Of a stretch of 38,950 bases of DNA, positions 9,742 to 22,055 are shown in pieces (within the stretch, counting starts at the first letter, position 1; every line of letters starts with the position of its first letter). The position numbers were made by a program, and so were the translations under genes. The DNA lies in assembly GCA_003184365.1 (NCBI GenBank), contig NKYR01000062.1, forward strand, positions 182,847 to 221,796. Reading direction: 5' to 3'. Source of the stretch: Evernia prunastri (Eukaryota > Ascomycota > Lecanoromycetes > Lecanorales > Parmeliaceae). Below the pieces are notes generated by a model that worked only from the letters and a program-made list of their open reading frames with translations, ran no database searches and had not been told where the DNA came from.

Positions 9742-10759
9742 GAGGATCGTCCCGGGTTCTTCCTGTGTCCGTATCTACGAAACACTCGCATCCTTCTTGT
9801 CATCCGCCTGTCAAAGGTGTCTCATGGTCTCCGAATATCGTCAACGGAAGCGCTGCAAGTACCGTCTAGCATAGTGCATGGGTGGTAGTGCGTGAATGCT
9901 ATAGTACCTTGGTAGTCTAGCTTCTTTTCTTTCCATGCTCGTGCTGGCCTGTTTCTGAAAAATTATGTGGAATGATGGGTGTTTCATGCAACGGTAGATT
10001 TGTTATTCGGGAAGATCGTGGGTTCGAAAACAAGGCATGACTCCTCACAAATCAAGGGCAGCTGCCTCTGAAGGATTGTGAACGTAGAGTAGTAAGAACG
10101 CTGCAGCCTTGAAGTATGAAATAATGTGAAGAAACATTGTAGACTTCATCTCTACTCTGCTATGCAACATTCACAGTCATCATAACTATGACATTCTGGA
10201 AGGGGAATGAACGACTTGGAAAACTCATCGAATGCCTCGTAATATCCAAAAGTCCAACCACCAAAATCATGTAAATACTAAAATAAGAGATTGAAACATG
10301 TGTAGTAAGGTAATTCTTTGGTGTGTTAGTGGTACTGCAGGACGGCTAAAGCCCGGAGTCAAATGAGTCTTTGGGGGTTAGGAGTGACATGGCGGGTTTA
10401 CATAACAACATACTGCGTACTCCGCACATCACTTTCCCTTCCACTTCTTGATGGTGTTAACGTTGGCCTTTTTCCATAATATGTGACAAAGTATGACTGT
10501 ATAAGACGGGGTAAACACAAGAAGCAAACGACGACATATGTGCTAGAGTATTAGTGCTCTCCGGCGAGTGACTCAGGCAATCCCTTCCATCAATCATTCA
10601 TTGACCTTACTCTGCATTCAATACACTTTTCCATGTTCTCGATGATCAAGTCGACTGGCGACCTCTTCATCTGGAATATTTTCCTACTCCTTCTCCCTTC
10701 TCTGTACCTCTCCTTTTTCTGGCTCGAAACCGGATAGTAAAATTGGGTCGGCTGCCGTT
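9742..10759. other. ARF 3' region and RtcB-like gene promoter
   Basis: No frame with recognisable coding content. Polypyrimidine clusters at about 10680-10720 sit just upstream of the next start codon and probably belong to its promoter. Confidence 0.4.
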
Positions 10760-12811
10760 ATGTCTGCTATACGCGTTACAGTGGCTTCCAATTCGAATCA
10801 GTCGCACAAGACTCCTCTTATCATTCCTGCTTCTACCTCTCTTGACCCGAACTCATCCCCGTCGTGCTGTTCTCTCGTCATCAAGACTGCCCAATCAAAG
10901 CTAAGGCTAAAGAAGGCTCGAAGGATCTTCGTCCGTGGTGGCCAGGAGCTGACCGGAACGGAAAATTGGGGAAATGTTCTCAGAGACGATGTTGTTCTCC
11001 TAGTGTCTATTGGAGAAGAGTACGTAGGGTCGAGAAAGGAGGACGATCACTCGGACAATAGACAGGGAGGGCAACATGGCAACGCAGACGCAAACCCACA
11101 CTGTTCTATTGTCGTTCTTGCCGAAAATGCCTTTGTCGACACTCTGTCAATCACGCAGCTTGAGACTACGGCGCGGACTCTGCCTGGTATCATCCATGCT
11201 ACGGCGCAGCCTGACTTGCATCCTGGGTCGCAATTCCCTGTATGTATATTTCTGAGATGATATTCTCTGTTTGGCATTAATTTTGAGTCAAAAGACATGT
11301 ACTGAGAGTAAGAGGGTTTCTGGTCAGCCGAGATCTATCTTGCAACTCTATTGCCTGCTTCGGATGATGAATGCTGACACCGTCTTCTGCGCAGATAGGC
11401 GCAGTCTATGTGTCCCGGGAATGGATACATCCACCTCTGATTGGCGGTGATATTGGATGCGGGATGGCTTGGTTCAAGACTCGGTTGTCCAGATCCCAGG
11501 TGGAAGGAGACAAAGGGAGGAAAATTGCTGAGAAACTACGAGGTCTCGAGGGTGCTTGGCGTACTCAAAAAGCCAGAGATATATGGCTCGAAAATGACAA
11601 GGAAGGGGCCGGTTGTAGCGCCTGCGAGGCATGGGATGCTTCACTCGGCACCGTAAGTCGTCTTTTCTATTCCGCTATCCCCCTTGGATCATGTTTTGGG
11701 AGCCGGGGACCTTTCAAGGCTCCTGAGGCATGTCTCCTGGACCTAGAAGTATATCTAAACAAGAGATACTAATTCCGAAATAACTCAGATTGGGGCAGGG
11801 AACCATTTTGCCGAGCTTCAAGTCGTGGAAGAATCAATTATGAGCAAATCTGCTATTGGGACAGAAGCTTCTCAACAAGGATTGTACGAGAGTGAGGTTG
11901 TCCTTTTAGTCCATTCTGGCTCGCGGGGGTACGGAGGGCACATCCTAAAGCAGTATACTAAAGACGGTCGAGAAAGCATACGAGAAGATGACCCGATGGC
12001 AAGATCTTACCTCGAGGTGCACGACCGTGCCTGCTGCTGGGCGTCGAGGAACCGAGATCTGATAGCACTCCGCTTTCTTGCAATTTTGGAACCAGGAGAG
12101 ACGGATTGGGAGCTAGGCGTCAACGATTCGAGTCCCCATCCTCAAACCTCAGCCAGTGATATCCGCACAGCTTTTCTGGCCGTTCAAGCCAGAAAAGTCG
12201 TCGACATCTACCATAATAACGTGGAAATTACATTATGGCCTCCCTCTCTCACCCCGGACGAGAACAACACTGGAGCTTCGACTGATCTGGCAGGCTTGCA
12301 GACCAGGGCTTCCCAGAAAGTCTACATACATCGCAAAGGTGCTGCACCCACCCACAATCCCTTGACAAAGATCCCCCTTTCGATCCTCCCTCTACCAGGG
12401 TCTCGTGCCACCCCAACTCTCATTCTCCATCCCACCTTCTCAGCCACCAACAGCCACGGCATGATGAATGCCCTAAGTCTCGCGCACGGAGCCGGACGGG
12501 CACTGTCTCGGGCCAAAGCGGCGACATACGTGGCGGAAAAGTATGCTGGCAAGACCGAAGACCTTCTAAGGGGTGACTTCGTCAAGACAGATAAACGCGG
12601 CAACAAGCGATTCGGAGGGGGTGATCCTCCGGGAAGGGACGTTAATGGAGGTTGCTGGGTTGTGTGTGAGGAGAAGCAGCTTGTGTGGGAGGAAGCGCCT
12701 GAAGCTTACAAGGATGTGTGGGAGGTGGGGGAGGATCTGGTTCAGAAAGGAACTGCGGTGAGATGGGGATGGTGTAGGGGGGTGGTGAGCTACAAGGTCA
12801 GGAAGGAGTAG
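10760..12811 (+). CDS. RtcB-family RNA ligase-like protein (586 aa)
   Basis: Model: join(10760..11239, 11395..11652, 11789..12811), all introns phase 0. RtcB enzymes join RNA 2',3'-cyclic phosphate to 5'-OH ends with GTP and Mn2+. Visible motifs: GGDIGCGM (D179 and C182, metal ligands), GTIGAGNHFAE (N251/H252), HSGSRGYG (H288), YIHRKGAAP (H427) and SLAHGAGRALSR (H479, the expected guanylylation histidine). All catalytic positions appear kept. Fungal homologues are often labelled release factor H-coupled RctB family. The family is better known from bacteria, archaea and animals, since fungal tRNA splicing uses Trl1. The enzyme may therefore act in RNA repair; that is inference. It is convergent with the large gene downstream. 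Confidence 0.88.
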
Positions 12812-13841
12812 CGGAAAGACGTCCCAAGAGCTGCAACCATAAACATGTGACGGGAATGATCCTTATGCAATGCGACTCGCGGAAAGCACGTGAAGAGCTA
12901 CTCATCACTTATTTGTAGCGCCATGTGGCCATCAAAGCCGTATTTGGTCTAGATATGCAGGCATTGGCACCACGTTGCAGCAGTCAATCGCAATCATTCT
13001 AGATAAATCTTTTTAGGAAATTCTACCGCTCACCAGGCTGGGCTGAAAAATCAGGAGCCGAGGGTATCATCTGCGCTTGACAGCCTAGACACCCTAAGTG
13101 GGCCTATAGTCTAACAACGTCTCCCCCCCCCAACCGAACTCGTCCCGTCCTCGAGCCTTGAGAGACGGCAATCACGAAGCCTTAGGAAAATTACGCTGAG
13201 CTGGGCGGATGCAGGGACACCTCGCCCCATGCTTCCAGGGATCCCTGTCCCGAAGACTTGGTAGAACATGGAAAATGAGCCCTCCATTTTCAGCCCTTTG
13301 GGCCTGGGTAACTGGGGTTGCGGCCCTCGAAATACCATTTGCTTCAGGGTTGCGATCCTCGAAACATTAGCCGATAAGATATTTTGGCCCGACTCGGGGT
13401 TCTTCGTGCCCCTGATTGCTGGCTCGCTCGCCGGGCGTTCTGCCTAAAAATATTGTGTCTAAGGCGTTCTGCCTGGATTGTCTGCTTTGCTTGTAGCCCG
13501 AAAGATTGAGAATAAATTGCCTATTCGGTATTCGTCGATGTCACATTTTGGGGGACCCAGGGTGTCTGCACTTGGCAGCCCTTAACTTGGGCCTATATCT
13601 AACAATTCTCTGCTCGCAAGTTGGCGAGAACACAGTCTTATTACTAAAGCATGCGAAGAGACCTTCACAGTGAATATGCTCTATCAAGTCACCATGTCGC
13701 ATGGCCTGAATATCAAAAAGGTCACGCTCTTGCCGAAAAGCAAAAAGGGGTATATCCGCCAAATTAACAAGAAATATTGTATGTTCAATCTGATGCGAAC
13801 ATCAAATGAGATGTTTGACAACTTCGTTCAATAAACTCTCG
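12812..13841. repeat. Convergent intergenic region with diverged direct repeats
   Basis: No gene seen. Two related segments of about 45 bases lie near 13070-13120 and 13565-13615, sharing GCAG/ACAG, GGGCCTATA and TCTAACAA. Two copies of a GGTTGCG..CCTCGAAA motif (about 13315 and 13349) and GGCGTTCTGCCT doublets (about 13434 and 13461) also occur. These look like decayed small repeats of unknown type. Confidence 0.4.
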
Positions 13842-16800
13842 TTACATGCCTCCAACAATGCCTCCAACATTCGGACCAAATGGCTCCTCATCTCTAGCCA
13901 CCTTGTTGCTCCCAGTTGACTCGTCGTCAAACGCGGTGCTCTCACTTGCGTCCAAATCGTAGCTGCCCTTTCGCATCAGCGGTGGCGTCACAGGATTATT
14001 CTGCGGCTGATGTTTCAGTGATCCATAATGTGGCAAATTCTGCTCCGGTGTCGTATATTCTCTGGATGGCAGTTTTGAAGATGAATGATGTACTCTCGCG
14101 TCATCGAATGGACGAGTTGTCCGCGTCTCCGTGTTCGGCGGCGTCATCAGGCCAGCGGAAAAGGTCTGAGGGGACGTTTGCGACGGTGCCTGATCCGCGA
14201 AAAGGTTACCGAAGGCCGAGTCCCGCCCCTTACGCCAATTGCCCCAGGCGGCCGCAGCAGCCAGTGGGAGTGCTTTGGGTGATGCTGCTAGGTTGGAGAG
14301 GCGGGCAAGGGATGGAAAGGAAGCGAGTGCGCGTTCTTTCTCCTGCTGTTCCATCTGTAAGTTCGCTTTCAGACGAATAGCCGCGGCTTTAACAGATTCA
14401 GGATTGTAGGATGGCTGGGAGACGGTAGCGATCAAATCATCGAGATCCTCGATACGAATTCCAAGAAGTTCACGCAGCCAGGTGATCTCAATCTCGGCGT
14501 CCTTCAACTTCTTCGGGGCATTAACATCGACGGATGAATATCGGTATTCAAGCTGCTCGATATTCTTTTCGCGTTCTTGTAACTGTTCTTGTAGGACAAG
14601 GATGGATTCCCGTAGGGCCTGAGGTGAGACTTTTTGGGGTAGAGGCCCCTGGTCGGATGCCTGAGTACTGAGTAAAGACGTGCGCGAGGATGGACTTAAG
14701 ACTGCTTGTTTTGACTGAGCAGCTTGCACTGCTGCATGGGCAGCAGACTTAGCAATTTCCAACTTCTTTTCGAGGTGGCTGACTTTGTCCTGATAGTGAA
14801 CCACTTTTTCGTCTGCTAAATTCAATTGGTTTCCGAAGTAAGTCTCTGATCGGTGCTTGTCTTCGAGAGCACTGTCCAGTACACGCTCATGCTGCGCTTC
14901 CATTTCTCTCACAATTCGCTCATGAAAACGGGCAGCTTCCTCAAGAGCCGCGCTGCGCGAGTCAGATGCTTCCTCAAGTATAAGCTTATGGCGAGACCTG
15001 GACCTATCTGCATCCGCTGTGACCAAGTCGACCTGTTGATCAAGTCTGGCAATAACACTTTGATGACCGTGGCACTCAGACCTGAGCTCGGCCACCAGGC
15101 TTTCCAGATGAACGTTTGCATTCTGCAATTGCTCAGCCAGGGATCGAGTCTTCGCGGCCTCTATCTCTTTAGCTTCGATTTTTTCAACATCAAGCTCAAG
15201 CATTTCCCTCGTTCGGGCTTCGTTTTCCTGTCTTGCACTCAATATCTCAAGCCTAGCTTTGTGTTCTTCCTCCTTGCTGAGCCACCGCATACGATCCGAC
15301 GCGATGTTGCGAGAGGCTGTGGCCATCTCCTCTTGCAATTGATCAATTTTGACCCGTAGTGCCTGACGACCATAAACATTCTCTTCAATCTCAGTATTCA
15401 AAGAACTGATAATTCTCCTTAGATCTTTGTTCTCACCCTTCACGTCGATAACTTCAGACCTCCATTGGTCGCTAGATAAGCGATATTCAGCCAGTGTCTC
15501 TTCCAGGGCCGAATTTTTTTCAAGTAGATCCGAAGTGGTCTTCTGCAGACTTGCCTGTAAACTCTCAAGCATGGCGGTATGCTGAAGGGCTTGTTGCCGT
15601 TCTGCGTGAAAATCTCGCAGGCTTCGCTCCGTTGCTTCTGCTGATTCACGTTGCTCGGAAGCATCTTGAAGTGCTGTCCTGAGGGATATTGCCTTGTCAG
15701 CCAGCTCATTCTCAACAGATCTGCGAGCTTGCATTTCGTCCTTTGCACGAGCGTCCGATATTTTGAGCATACTCTCGAGGCCTGCTATTTGAAGCTGGCT
15801 TCTTTCAGCTGCCGCCGCCTGTGAGCTGGACGTGACAGGGGCTGATCTGCCACGCATTTGTCTGCCAACAGCTTCCTCCACAATGTTCTTAATGTCGCCC
15901 ATTGACGGTGACGTAGATATGTTGCCCTGTAGGGACGCTTTCAGATCTTTGACAGCAGCCATCATTTCTGCTAGCTGACTGACGCGAACAAAGCTTTGCT
16001 GAGCCGCTGCGATCTCGCCGATGGAAGCCTTGAGCTGCTCTAGTTTTCGATCTCTTGGAGGCGATTTGAGAATTGACTGTGATACCTCATTAACATCATC
16101 TTCATCATCTGCGTCGCTATGTTCAATCTCAGGGGCGCCCGAGCTGCGTGGTCTCCTACTCGTTGACCTATCAGACAGTTGGGCCAAGGACTGTTTGATG
16201 CTGGACAAAGCCTGCTCTAAAGGTTTCAGTTCTCTTCGGACAATGCCTTCCATCACCTCATTGACACGATCATTGGAGGTAGTCTTTGAGCGGAACTTGT
16301 CCTCATCCTGAGAGGATATCGCTTCATCCCAGTCACTAGGAGGCGTACTACCAGCGCTGTTCAGTGGCTGTAATGGAGGCGAAGTCTTGGATGGTCTGTA
16401 AGAAGGGCTGTATCGAGCAGAGCGGGCTATCATTTCAACAATAGAAGGATTAGCGCTTTCTGAATCCGTTGGGGGCAGGTATTGATAGTTTTCTTGCAAC
16501 CTGTTTGGACTAGGTGAAGGGGCATCACTTCTGGTGTTGGTGGGAGGTAGCAGCTGATGGGGTGTTGATGATTCGTGGAGCTTCGGGCCAGGGTGTTGTA
16601 TTGGGCTTGTACTTGGACTTCGGCGTCTCCATAGACTAGACTGTCGTTCAACGCCGAGATCCGAATCGTCTCTATTGAGGTGCTTCATTATGGCATCAAG
16701 CTCGTTGTATGACGGCTCGACGTATCTCACACCATTCATGATATTTGCGTGCGTGCCTTGGCCAACATGGTCTATACGATCAATTAAGTCTTGAGTCCCT

Positions 16801-19800
16801 CTCTGAGTAATAGGCTCATTTCCATTCCCTTCGTCTTCGGTCGAGGAATGGGAAGACCCCGAGCTAGAGAAAGCCCGATTGATTTCGGTCGCGAATTGTG
16901 TAGATTTGCCAAGAAAATCCCTTGTTGCTTCAACGACCTACACAGATTCAGAATCAGCATTCTTTCTCCAAGGCAAAGCCGCGAGCAATGGGATAACGCG
17001 AAATGTTCAGAAGCTAATGCCCCCTGTATATTTTTGAACCCAAGAAGTGGTCCAGCACAGAGATGTTCGCTTTCTCACTTCACATACCTCGTGAGGATCC
17101 GGTGGACGCGCCGCGTTGAAGCTCGCTGCCTCTCCAAGATCATTGAAAACATAGTCTTCTCGTTTTCCCCCTTCCTTGTCAACAAATTCTTCCTCCCGCA
17201 TTAGATCTGAAGCTTCGGTCGCGGACAGCTCTTCAATGAGTCCTTCAAGTAAATCTGTAGCTGCATTTAAAATAGTGGGATCTGCTGCGTCGTTCTCTGG
17301 CGATGGTGTTCTACTAAAATAGTGGGCTCGATCTTCACTGCCCCTATCCATCCAAGAGTCATTTCCCTCTGACGATGCAAAGAGGGGTACTTGATCACCG
17401 TCATCACGCTCACGCCTGGAGGACTTCGGAGTTAGCATGACCTTCTCAAGATTTAGAGTACATACCAAAGACTGGGCTAGGGAGTACACTAGGGAAACAG
17501 TCTTTTCAAATAGAGAGTTGTTTCGTGAGGAACATTATTAGACGAGCAGCAATTGGCCATGTGGCAGAAGCGGTGCGGTAGAAGCTCATTTCCATCATAC
17601 GAAGTGGAACAATACTAGGTAGCAGAGAGTGGGGGGGGCGAAAGGGGCAAAAGCCCCTTTCCCATCCTCAAAATGTGTCTTGCGACTTGAAATGAAGCTT
17701 TGAATATGGAGAGAAATCCCTAAGATAACGTACCTCAATCTCTTTTGCCGACCATCAGCTTGGGTTATACGGCCCGATTCGTCTTCTTGACCGTCCACTT
17801 CTTTATTAGGTGTCTCCTTGCTCTCCCATTCTTCGTTAGGTTTGGTGATAGGTATAGCCTTAGACCTTGTGAGCTTGATGACCTCGGGAAATTTGATGTC
17901 GCCAAAGATTCTGTTTGCGGGTTGGACAGTGTTTTGCTCGGAGGTCGGTTTAGGACCAAACACATTTCTGGAGTCACTGGGTTTAAACGCCGGAGCATCT
18001 GGCCTTAATGAAGGGCGCAAGGCCGAGAAGCTGAATTCTCTGGAGGGGGGATTTGCCACTACTGGAGCTTTTGGCATGAACGCAGGTGCTGCAACATTCC
18101 ATTTGCTAGTTTGAGATGCGCTATTCGGAGCTTGACTTGTCCCATGAGACCTAGAAAGGCTCCGGGGTTTGATCTCAACTGCTTTGTGAGCTTGCTGGTT
18201 ACTCGAGAATGAAAATACGCCAGAACCGCTGAACATTCTGGGTTCAAACCTGGGAGCATTAACGTTTAACTGAGATGCTTTCGATGAAGATCTGCCTTGA
18301 GACCAAAAATATTGATCGGTCCCATGGTCGGCAATCGCTCTGACACCCAGGCCTGCATCCAAGGCAGACGCAACATTTTGCGGTGCGGCTCTCCCAATGT
18401 CGTTTGAGGTATCTTTAGCCTGGTAAGCATCGTTCCCTTCATCATCCTGAGCGACATTGGAGTTCTCTCGGCCTTCTTTTTCACTCATGGAGTACGACAC
18501 ATGAGCCTGAGCTTGGTCGACTCCGTTCTTCAAAGTCTCATTTGGATTCGAGCCTCGGCCACGTGCGATCGGAGTTGCGATATTAGCTTGATAGTAATGT
18601 GCAACTGGCTGCAAGACCCTCTCCCCATTTTGAGTCATGCTCAAAGAAGGTAATGAGCGTTGCTGCAATATCTGCTGTAGATGATGTTGCTGCTGCTGCT
18701 GCTGCAATTGCTGTATCTGCAGCAGAGCTTGATGCTCGCGCATTCTGGCTAGCAAATCAACTGAGGCTTGATTCGAAACCTGGCCAAGGCTGTTAGTCCC
18801 TATAGGGAATGCTGATGGCGGTGCTTGCTCCATTTCCTGTATATGTCCGTTGGCTCCCGGAGAAGCAACCCGCGACCCCTGTTGCGAGGCCAAATGTGTC
18901 CGAGGTGATGACGTTCCATATACGTTAGGCTCGGACGGTTGGGAAAACTGGGTCGGTGACACGAAAGATGGTTCATTAGGTGTATGAGCCATGGAATATC
19001 TTGGAAAATGAGAGGCCCCAGGCTTGCCTGTGTAGGAAGCAGGATTTGCGGCACCATAGAATGAGGCAGGGAATGGACCGACGTGGGACAATGAAGCCAA
19101 CACGGGTGATGTCAGCACAGAGCTTTGTGACGACCCCTGTCGGCTCATCACAGATATCGCTGGGGATTTGCTTGGGATGTGCTCGTCAACGCCCAAAGCT
19201 CGCAGCTTGTCCTCTTTCAGATTATTAACATAGGCCTCCTGTGAGGGGTTTGAAATTAGTACTGCTTGCAGCAATATCTCAAGCAAAAGCACGACACGAA
19301 AGTAAGTTATCAATCTTGCTCACTGCAAGTGTCTTGCCACTGAAGAATGGCTCTGTGTTGGAATGGTTCGGGAAATGTACATACCCAATGTTGCCGGTCC
19401 GGAATATTGACACGATATCTACGACCGGCTCGCTCACGCCTCTCGTCCTCTGGGTCAGGATGCACAGCTCGACTCTGTCCTTGCGAATGAGGAGGGTGAT
19501 TTTCGGAGGTTTGTGGAGCAAGGGTAAAACCATTGGTGTCGAATCCATTGCTTTTCCAATCTTTGAGACGCCTTTCGATATCGTCTGGGCTGAGGTAGCT
19601 TTCTCTACTAGTCTTTCTGCCAAATTCGTCCTCGAGAGGTAGCGCAATGAAGCATGCCTTGTTCCGCCAAACCACACGCCTCCGAGGCCGCTGGAATGAA
19701 GCCATACCAGTCAGCGAAGGCCTTGTGTTATGCAAGTGTCCTCCTGCTGCGTTCGTTGCCGTTCCCGAAGCGGTGGTCTCGGATCCTTTGCGGTCAAAGG

Positions 19801-19906
19801 GAGGCGCTGCCAGTGGTGTAGGCTGTTGAAGAGCTCGTAACTTTCCATTAGGCTGTCGAGAGGGTATGTTGGGGTCCACAGTGTCTAGGGGACCTAACGA
19901 ATCCAT
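13842..19906 (-). CDS. Large coiled-coil protein with PAM2-like motifs (1816 aa), candidate mRNP scaffold
   Basis: Model: complement(join(13842..16937, 17088..17415, 17734..19238, 19385..19906)); every junction is GT-AG and the phases close (174 codons, then phase 2, then phase 0). The N-terminus carries a conserved-looking block (RRVVWRNKACFIALPL, ERRLKDWKSNGFDTNGF, EAYVNNLKEDKLRALGV). A glutamine-rich stretch lies at about 348-367. Three PAM2-like motifs lie at 496-507, 552-563 and 584-594. Two acidic linkers lead to a long heptad-rich coiled coil from about residue 1000 to 1620. A WGNW motif lies at 1683 near the C-terminus. PAM2 motifs bind the MLLE domain of poly(A)-binding protein. The architecture (PAM2 repeats then coiled coil) resembles Upa2, the endosomal mRNA-transport scaffold of Ustilago, but homology is unproven. 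The 316-bp third intron could hide a small exon. Confidence 0.75.
17979..18275 (-). other. Three PAM2-like motif coding segments
   Basis: Motif 1 (18240-18275) reads SQLNVNAPRFEP, a full match to the S-x-L-N-x-x-A-x-x-F-x-P consensus. Motif 2 (18072-18107) reads SKWNVAAPAFMP, with W in place of L. Motif 3 (17979-18011) reads SLRPDAPAFKP, a weaker match. All lie in one exon of the large minus-strand gene, in a region predicted to be disordered. Confidence 0.7.
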
Positions 19907-20765
19907 TGTAACTCAAGTATCGTCAGGAATTCTTCATTGGTGTAATCGTATCGTATAACGTTTTGCAAAGCACTACGCTTTGGCGGACGGTTAGTCTACA
20001 CCAAAAGCACAAGAATTAGCTCAAGCGTCTGAAGATCCGGAATAATTACGGTGAGCATGTACCGTCTTTTCCTCCACCTGTGGCCATGCATCAAAGGGAG
20101 TTGACAAGTACTGCGAGGTTCATCAGGAAAGGTGCAGGAGGCCTTGCGAACCAAGTGGTTTAGCGGTTCGTAAGGTTTTTGGGCAACCAAAGAGATTTCA
20201 AGGAATGTATCATTCGGCCATGGTCGCAAGATGATCATCAAGTGCAAGCATCTCGAAAGTATGCCGTGATTGGATGCTGAGCCAGCAATTGACTGATGAT
20301 GTTTCTTACAAGTCGCGTCGAAGCTTAGGCTGCACGACACCCGAGACTGCCGACTGCTATTCAAGAACCTGCAGTAACCACTGGAATCTCTGGCATTACA
20401 AAGAAGTAGATTTAGAGAGCTTTACGGCCTAGTTATATATTCCATCTTAGTCGTCTTCATCAGCGACCTTCGTTCTGACAAAGCATGTGAAAGATCTTAT
20501 ATGGCTAGTTTCATGGGGCACGCGGGGAAGCTGGTAGCGAAACACTCTCTATTACAGTGACTATTCATCAATCTCTTTTTCCAATGATCCCTTAAGACTG
20601 GTCGTTCTCTCACGTGTGTTGACCGGCAAGATCGGCCGCAGGACGCCGAGATTGACAGAATTGAAGAAAGGGGCGAATAAAGTTACCCAACCAAATGCAA
20701 TAAACCCTTCCAAACCCTTCCCCGCACGGAGCTGAACTTCATCCTGTTGCTGCGCTGCGAGTAAT
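19907..20765. other. Intergenic region between scaffold and GH17 genes
   Basis: Both neighbours are on the minus strand, so this holds the scaffold promoter and the GH17 3' region. The minus-strand open frame at 19996-20364 has no recognisable domain and its composition does not favour coding. Confidence 0.4.
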
Positions 20766-22055
20766 CTAGCAAAGCATATTCGGGTTGGTCTCGATTGTGT
20801 CGAAAGTACAGGAGTAGTCATTGTTAGGGAACTTGGGGGTCCGATCCGAGTTGTATAGTCCCCATCCCGTTTCAGGTTCAGTCTGATTGCTCAACCCGGT
20901 ACTGGCTGGCTTCCATGGCTCGTCGAATGCCTCGAAGTAGAAGACGTTCTTGTTCCAGCCAAGCAGAGCGCATACGCCTTGCTTGAAGAAGGTGTAAGCC
21001 TCATTGACGCCGTCTACAGCGCCTCCGTAGCTGGCTCCGGCTAGCATGAAAGTTAGCAATACGTTGTACGAGTGAAGGGTTCTCATACGAGTTGTAGGCC
21101 ATCCAGTTTCGCCATTCCACAATTCTATAGGACGACCTGCTACCGAGTTGATGTGTGTATATGCCTGAGTCAGGTCGTCGAAGTAGGTCAGGCTTGCGTT
21201 GCAAATTGACACGTTTTGCCAGTAGCCGAATGCGTTTACGAGCCTTCACTTACGTCAGATGTCAACCCGGGTAATGATGGTGGATCATCTTACAAGATCG
21301 TGACATTCGTGTTTTGAATAACATTATCGGCAGTTCCATCATTGTATACATTCCAACTATCGGCTGTGCCGACTGGGAATTTGAGGTCCAAGTCGAGCAT
21401 GGCCTGAGTGTATGTATTGATAGCGCTGTTAAGCTCGTCATTGCTGAGACCAGTGGTATGGCCGTCTGTTTCGTGGTAGTATCGATAGAGGCTCTCAGAC
21501 CCTACAGTCACGGCATAAACGGTTGATTCATACTGTTTGGCATATGTGTGAAATTCCTCGATGTCGGCATCGAGCGACTCGGCCCTGAGATCCCGTGTCA
21601 GCGCCAGTTGTGGGAAACAGACAAAGTCAGGGAAAGGCATTGGGTTTTGGAATGGTATCATACCACAGGCCGATCACGACTTTGAACCCTTTTGCGTTGG
21701 CGGCAGGAAGAATTTCCTTTGATACATTACACGGCTTGTCCTGGACCGCTCCATCAATCTGCGCATACGTCCTGACAATGGGAAGATTCTCGGAGTGTGG
21801 GTCGAGTTGTTTCAGGGGTGTGCTCGGGGGATTGGGGGATATTTTGTTCAGGACATCAAAATCATCCTCGTAGTCTTGCTGACTTTTGCAGGTCCCATCT
21901 TGACAGCGGATTAGCTTTCACGATCTCTGTATGGACACGAGAAGGTTCTTGCCAGAGTGTCTAGCTCCTAGAGCGTAGCCAAGAGTCCCGGCTGCCTCGG
22001 TAAGGGGTGCGGTCGTAACAGCAACGGCAACGGCAACAAGGGACGAGACACGCAT
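20766..22055 (-). CDS. GH17 family cell-wall beta-1,3-glucanase/transglycosylase (368 aa)
   Basis: Model: complement(join(20766..21243, 21294..21584, 21664..21898, 21953..22055)). It has a signal peptide (MRVSSLVAVAVAVTTAPLTEAAG) and the GH17 fold markers GTLGYALG, TYAQIDG, FKVVIGLW, TVGSESLYR (E143, likely acid/base) and ELWNGETGWPT (E255, nucleophile). FYFEAFDEPWK and GWGLYN follow near the C-terminus. Members such as Bgl2 and Scw4/10 cut or remodel beta-1,3-glucan in the wall. The first intron appears to use a GC-AG donor: only that donor (21952-21951) gives the RHS-DGTCKS junction in frame. The length is normal for the secreted, unanchored type. Alternative: a plain endo-glucanase; activity cannot be told from sequence. 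Confidence 0.88.

Noticed and set aside
14853..15359. 168-codon plus-strand frame inside the coiled-coil gene
   Set aside because: It is antisense to a well-supported exon; heptad-rich coding often leaves long antisense frames.
19996..20364. Possible extra minus-strand gene between scaffold and GH17
   Set aside because: No motif and no convincing splice partners; it more likely lies in the scaffold gene's upstream region.
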